The notes under the pieces: generated by a model
Databases searched by the model: none
Told to the model about the DNA's origin: nothing
What the model saw: the letters and a program-made list of their open reading frames with translations, nothing else
Program-made: the position numbers and the translations under genes
Assembly: GCA_022711465.1 (NCBI GenBank)
Contig: JAKLEZ010000033.1
Location: forward strand, 1 to 54,153
Direction of reading: 5' to 3'
Source of the DNA: Planctomycetota bacterium
GTDB lineage: Bacteria; Planctomycetota; Phycisphaerae; UBA1845; PWPN01
DNA length: 54,153 bases
Shown here: positions 52,526 through 54,153 of the stretch, piece after piece
How the letters are laid out: each line of letters starts with the position of its first letter
Numbering within the stretch: the stretch's first letter is position 1

Positions 52526-52725
52526 CCGAAGCTCGACCCAGGCGGCGGACTGGACCGGCCTGCCTTTGCCCCGTCCCCTCGACTTGCCTGGGAGCGTACC
52601 CAGGAGGAGACGAGCGAACATGCGCCGGCACGGGCACCCGGACCCCGCGGTGCGGCCAGATCAGCCCGCTCGACCCGACTTCAGCCTCCGCATAGCACCC
52701 AGGCCCGATTGGAGACTCACGTTCA

Positions 52726-53199
52726 ATGGCTGCTCCACCTTTCGTCGATCTCGGCCAATTGGATCCCGCTAGACTCCAGGTCACCAGGGAGCAGATCTAT
52801 CAACACCTGCCCCAGCGCTTCGAATTCATGCAGTTGGACGGTATCCTGACCATCAATCTGGAAACCAACGTCGCCGTCGGCCTTCGCCTGGTCCGCGAGG
52901 ACGAGTTCTGGGTGAGAGGCCATATCCCCGGCCGGCCGCTCCTGCCCGGCGTCCTCATGCTCGAGTCCGCCGCTCAGATGGCCGCGTACATGTCCCACGT
53001 CTTCCAGCCCGACAACCGCTTCCTCGGCTTCGGCGGACTGGACAACGTCAAATTCCGCGGCACGGTCACCCCCCCCGCCACCATGTTCATCACCCTCAAG
53101 CTGGTCGAGGCTCGCACCCGACGCACCGTCTGTGACTCCCAGGGTTGGGTCGACAACCGCCTCGTCTTCGAAGGCCGATTCACCGGAATGCCCGTGTAG
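52726..53199 (+). CDS. FabZ-like 3-hydroxyacyl-ACP dehydratase
   Basis: This 157-residue hot-dog-fold protein is expected in fatty-acid or polyketide-type synthesis. The active-site segment GHIPGRPLLPGVLMLESAAQ has His66 and Glu80, whose 14-residue gap matches the catalytic His-Glu pair of FabZ. The N-terminal QIYQHLPQRFEFMQLDGI corresponds to the family's LPHRYPFLLVD-type start, with the Arg kept. Planctomycetes often have several such copies. There are no fab or acpP genes around it, so it may serve a specialised lipid. The stop is followed by a REP copy after 2 nt. Confidence 0.82.
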   Translation: MAAPPFVDLGQLDPARLQVTREQIYQHLPQRFEFMQLDGILTINLETNVAVGLRLVREDEFWVRGHIPGRPLLPGVLMLESAAQMAAYMSHVFQPDNRFLGFGGLDNVKFRGTVTPPATMFITLKLVEARTRRTVCDSQGWVDNRLVFEGRFTGMPV

Positions 53200-53201
53200 A
53201 A

Positions 53202-53222
53202 AACGGGACAGGTCCGTTTATT
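53202..53222 (+). repeat. REP copy, left
   Basis: AACGGGACAGGTCCGTT followed by TATT. The core can fold into a small hairpin (AACGGG/TCCGTT with one G-T pair and ACAGG loop). It begins 2 nt after the fabZ-like stop. Confidence 0.7.
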
Positions 53223-53228
53223 TCGGAT

Positions 53229-53936
53229 CTACTTCACAAGCCTGTTCTCCGCCGCACCATCATCCTTCTGTTTGCGCGGCCGGCCGCGGGGGCGAAGCGA
53301 GCTCTCCAGGCCCAGCTTTCGCACCGTCCTGGCCGTCCAGTCCGGCATTCCGAACGGCCGGCCACGGGCTATCGATACCCGTAGGCCGTCAAGCTCCGAC
53401 TGCCTCTCCGCCCGGTTCACCCGCCGGAGCCAGTCACCCGGCCGGTCCACCACCCACTCGCTCAGCAATGACCGGGCTTCCTCGTCACCATGCTCCCGCC
53501 GCCACAGGCTCGACCACTGCCAATCCTCCGCCTGTTTCGTCAGACCCGCCCGCAACGCGTTCCGCTCAACGTACCGGCACACCTTCAGAAAATGGGGGCC
53601 GTCCTGGACCGGAAACGACTTGTAGCGGCCTTGATAGATGTGTCCCGTCCCCACCTCGTGCCGGTGTTCCTGCCAGCACCGCACGTGCGTGATGGTCAGC
53701 CGCTGCATGAACGCGGCCAGCTCCCCGTCCCGCCGCGGCCACAGGACCATGTGCCAGTGGTTCGGCATGACGCAGTAGGCACAGATCCGCATCGGCCGCA
53801 GTTCCAGCGTCTCGGCCAGCACCCGCTCGAACGCCTCGTAGTCGCCCGGCTTGTCAAACAGCCGCATCCGCCCAACCCCGCGGTTAAGCACATGGTATAC
53901 CATCCCGCCCGGAGCTTGTCTGGCCGTTCGTGGCAT
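53229..53936 (-). CDS. REP-associated tyrosine transposase (RAYT, Y1/HUH family)
   Basis: This 235-residue single-strand DNA transposase is related to IS200/IS605 TnpA. The HUH metal motif is NHWHMV (His60, His62) after RICAYCVMP, preceded by VYHVLNRG, a family phrase. The helix CRYVERNALRAGL, which carries the catalytic-side Tyr in many RAYTs, and WQWSSLWRRE follow. The C-terminal half is an extra basic domain (SLRPRGRPRKQK). RAYTs are thought to spread or maintain REP sequences and are usually single copy. The start MPRTARQ was chosen because TACTGT ends 7 nt upstream; a longer frame to 54122 would cross the right REP. Confidence 0.9.
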   Translation of the reverse strand: MPRTARQAPGGMVYHVLNRGVGRMRLFDKPGDYEAFERVLAETLELRPMRICAYCVMPNHWHMVLWPRRDGELAAFMQRLTITHVRCWQEHRHEVGTGHIYQGRYKSFPVQDGPHFLKVCRYVERNALRAGLTKQAEDWQWSSLWRREHGDEEARSLLSEWVVDRPGDWLRRVNRAERQSELDGLRVSIARGRPFGMPDWTARTVRKLGLESSLRPRGRPRKQKDDGAAENRLVK

Positions 53937-53943
53937 GATGGAC

Positions 53944-53972
53944 ACAGTAGCCCGGTTCCATCGCTCAGTCAA
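53944..53972 (-). promoter_or_regulatory. RAYT promoter overlapping the right REP edge
   Basis: The minus strand reads TTGACT (53972-53967), a 17-nt spacer and TACTGT (53949-53944), then 7 nt to the ATG. The -35 begins within the outermost two bases of the right REP copy, so REP action or binding could influence expression. The transcript would be leaderless. Confidence 0.6.
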
Positions 53973-53990
53973 TAACGGACCTGTCCCGTT
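53971..53990 (-). repeat. REP copy, right (inverted)
   Basis: The minus strand reads AACGGGACAGGTCCGTT then ATT, matching the left copy with one T fewer. It lies just upstream of the RAYT gene. Confidence 0.7.
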
Positions 53991-54093
53991 ATCCAAGCCA
54001 AGCCCCGAACTCAGGAACCATCCCATCCCCAGCGATTCCGCAACTGACTCTTTCCTGCACACGTAACCCCAGCTCATGACAAGCATTGATGGA

Positions 54094-54111
54094 CTCGGCA
54101 GGGGTGCCGAG
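54094..54111. other. Hairpin near the right window edge
   Basis: CTCGGCA-gggg-TGCCGAG is a perfect 7-bp stem with a 4-nt loop, followed 13 nt later by TTTT. It could be a weak terminator or regulatory hairpin. The stretch 53991-54153 shows no gene; a TTGACA lies close to the right end (54135-54140), whose -10 would be outside the window. Confidence 0.3.
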
Positions 54112-54153
54112 CAGATTCGCATTCATTTTGGGCTTGACAAACCGGCCGGTGTC

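Larger units (their letters stand above)
53202..53990. mobile_element. RAYT/REP unit: transposase gene between inverted repeats
   Basis: The unit consists of a left repeat (53202-53222), the RAYT gene on the minus strand, and a right repeat (53971-53990) in opposite orientation. The repeats share AACGGGACAGGTCCGTT and differ by one T after it. Single-copy RAYT genes bounded by the REPs they act on are the known 'REPtron' arrangement. No target duplication is evident. Confidence 0.7.

Overview
The window is a high-GC bacterial chromosome segment, most likely from a planctomycete of the Phycisphaerae type. The evidence is two PEP-CTERM proteins ending in a VPEPATL...RRRR tail, a prepilin-type protein with an H-X9-DG motif, an HzsA-like propeller/cytochrome, RAYT-type transposase DNA and a very small Hc1 histone-like protein. 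This placement is an inference from protein style, since no rRNA lies in the window. I see no tRNA, rRNA, CRISPR array, prophage or integron.

Layout. 0.4-3.6 kb: a pseudopilin and an ABC exporter (minus strand). 4.1-10.7 kb: an ADP-forming acyl-CoA synthetase, a bifunctional L-fucose salvage enzyme (FKP) and CorA. 10.8-18 kb: a probable plus-strand operon behind a good promoter (PilT-like ATPase, EEP-family phosphatase/nuclease, thioredoxin reductase, membrane acyltransferase-like protein, large glycosidase-like lipoprotein). 18.1-20.9 kb: a glycosyltransferase block with a decayed gene on each side of the functional pair. 20.9-25.2 kb: a thrombospondin-3/dockerin-like lipoprotein, formate-THF ligase and an unknown lipoprotein. 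25.3-31.4 kb: HIT hydrolase, dGTPase, phosphoesterase, GH172-like enzyme, cytidylate-kinase-like protein and a queuosine-precursor transporter. 31.8-33.7 kb: two PEP-CTERM proteins. 34.1-38.6 kb: two convergent secreted propeller/c-type cytochrome proteins. 38.8-40.8 kb: an oxidoreductase/aldo-keto reductase fusion. 41-53.2 kb: sensor kinase, RarA, 5-formyl-THF cyclo-ligase, LysM/L,D-transpeptidase, MazG-like enzyme, beta-helix protein, divergent pseudopilin, BatA-like vWA protein, Hc1-like histone and FabZ-like dehydratase. 53.2-54.0 kb: a RAYT transposase between inverted REP copies.

How the genes fit together. The cargo suggests a heterotroph that takes apart glycans (galactosidase-like lipoprotein, GH172-like enzyme, beta-helix protein, fucose salvage), decorates its surface (glycosyltransferases, PEP-CTERM proteins, pseudopilins) and conserves energy by substrate-level phosphorylation (acyl-CoA synthetase), with one-carbon folate metabolism (Fhs plus 5-FCL).

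The clearest pattern not explained by gene annotation is the repeated arrangement of a TANNNT box 6-7 nt before an ATG (ABC exporter, CorA, both sides of the 19.73 kb divergent promoter, queuosine transporter, RAYT). It implies leaderless transcription as a regular start mode beside Shine-Dalgarno starts. The second is the RAYT/REP unit, whose promoter -35 overlaps the edge of its own REP copy.
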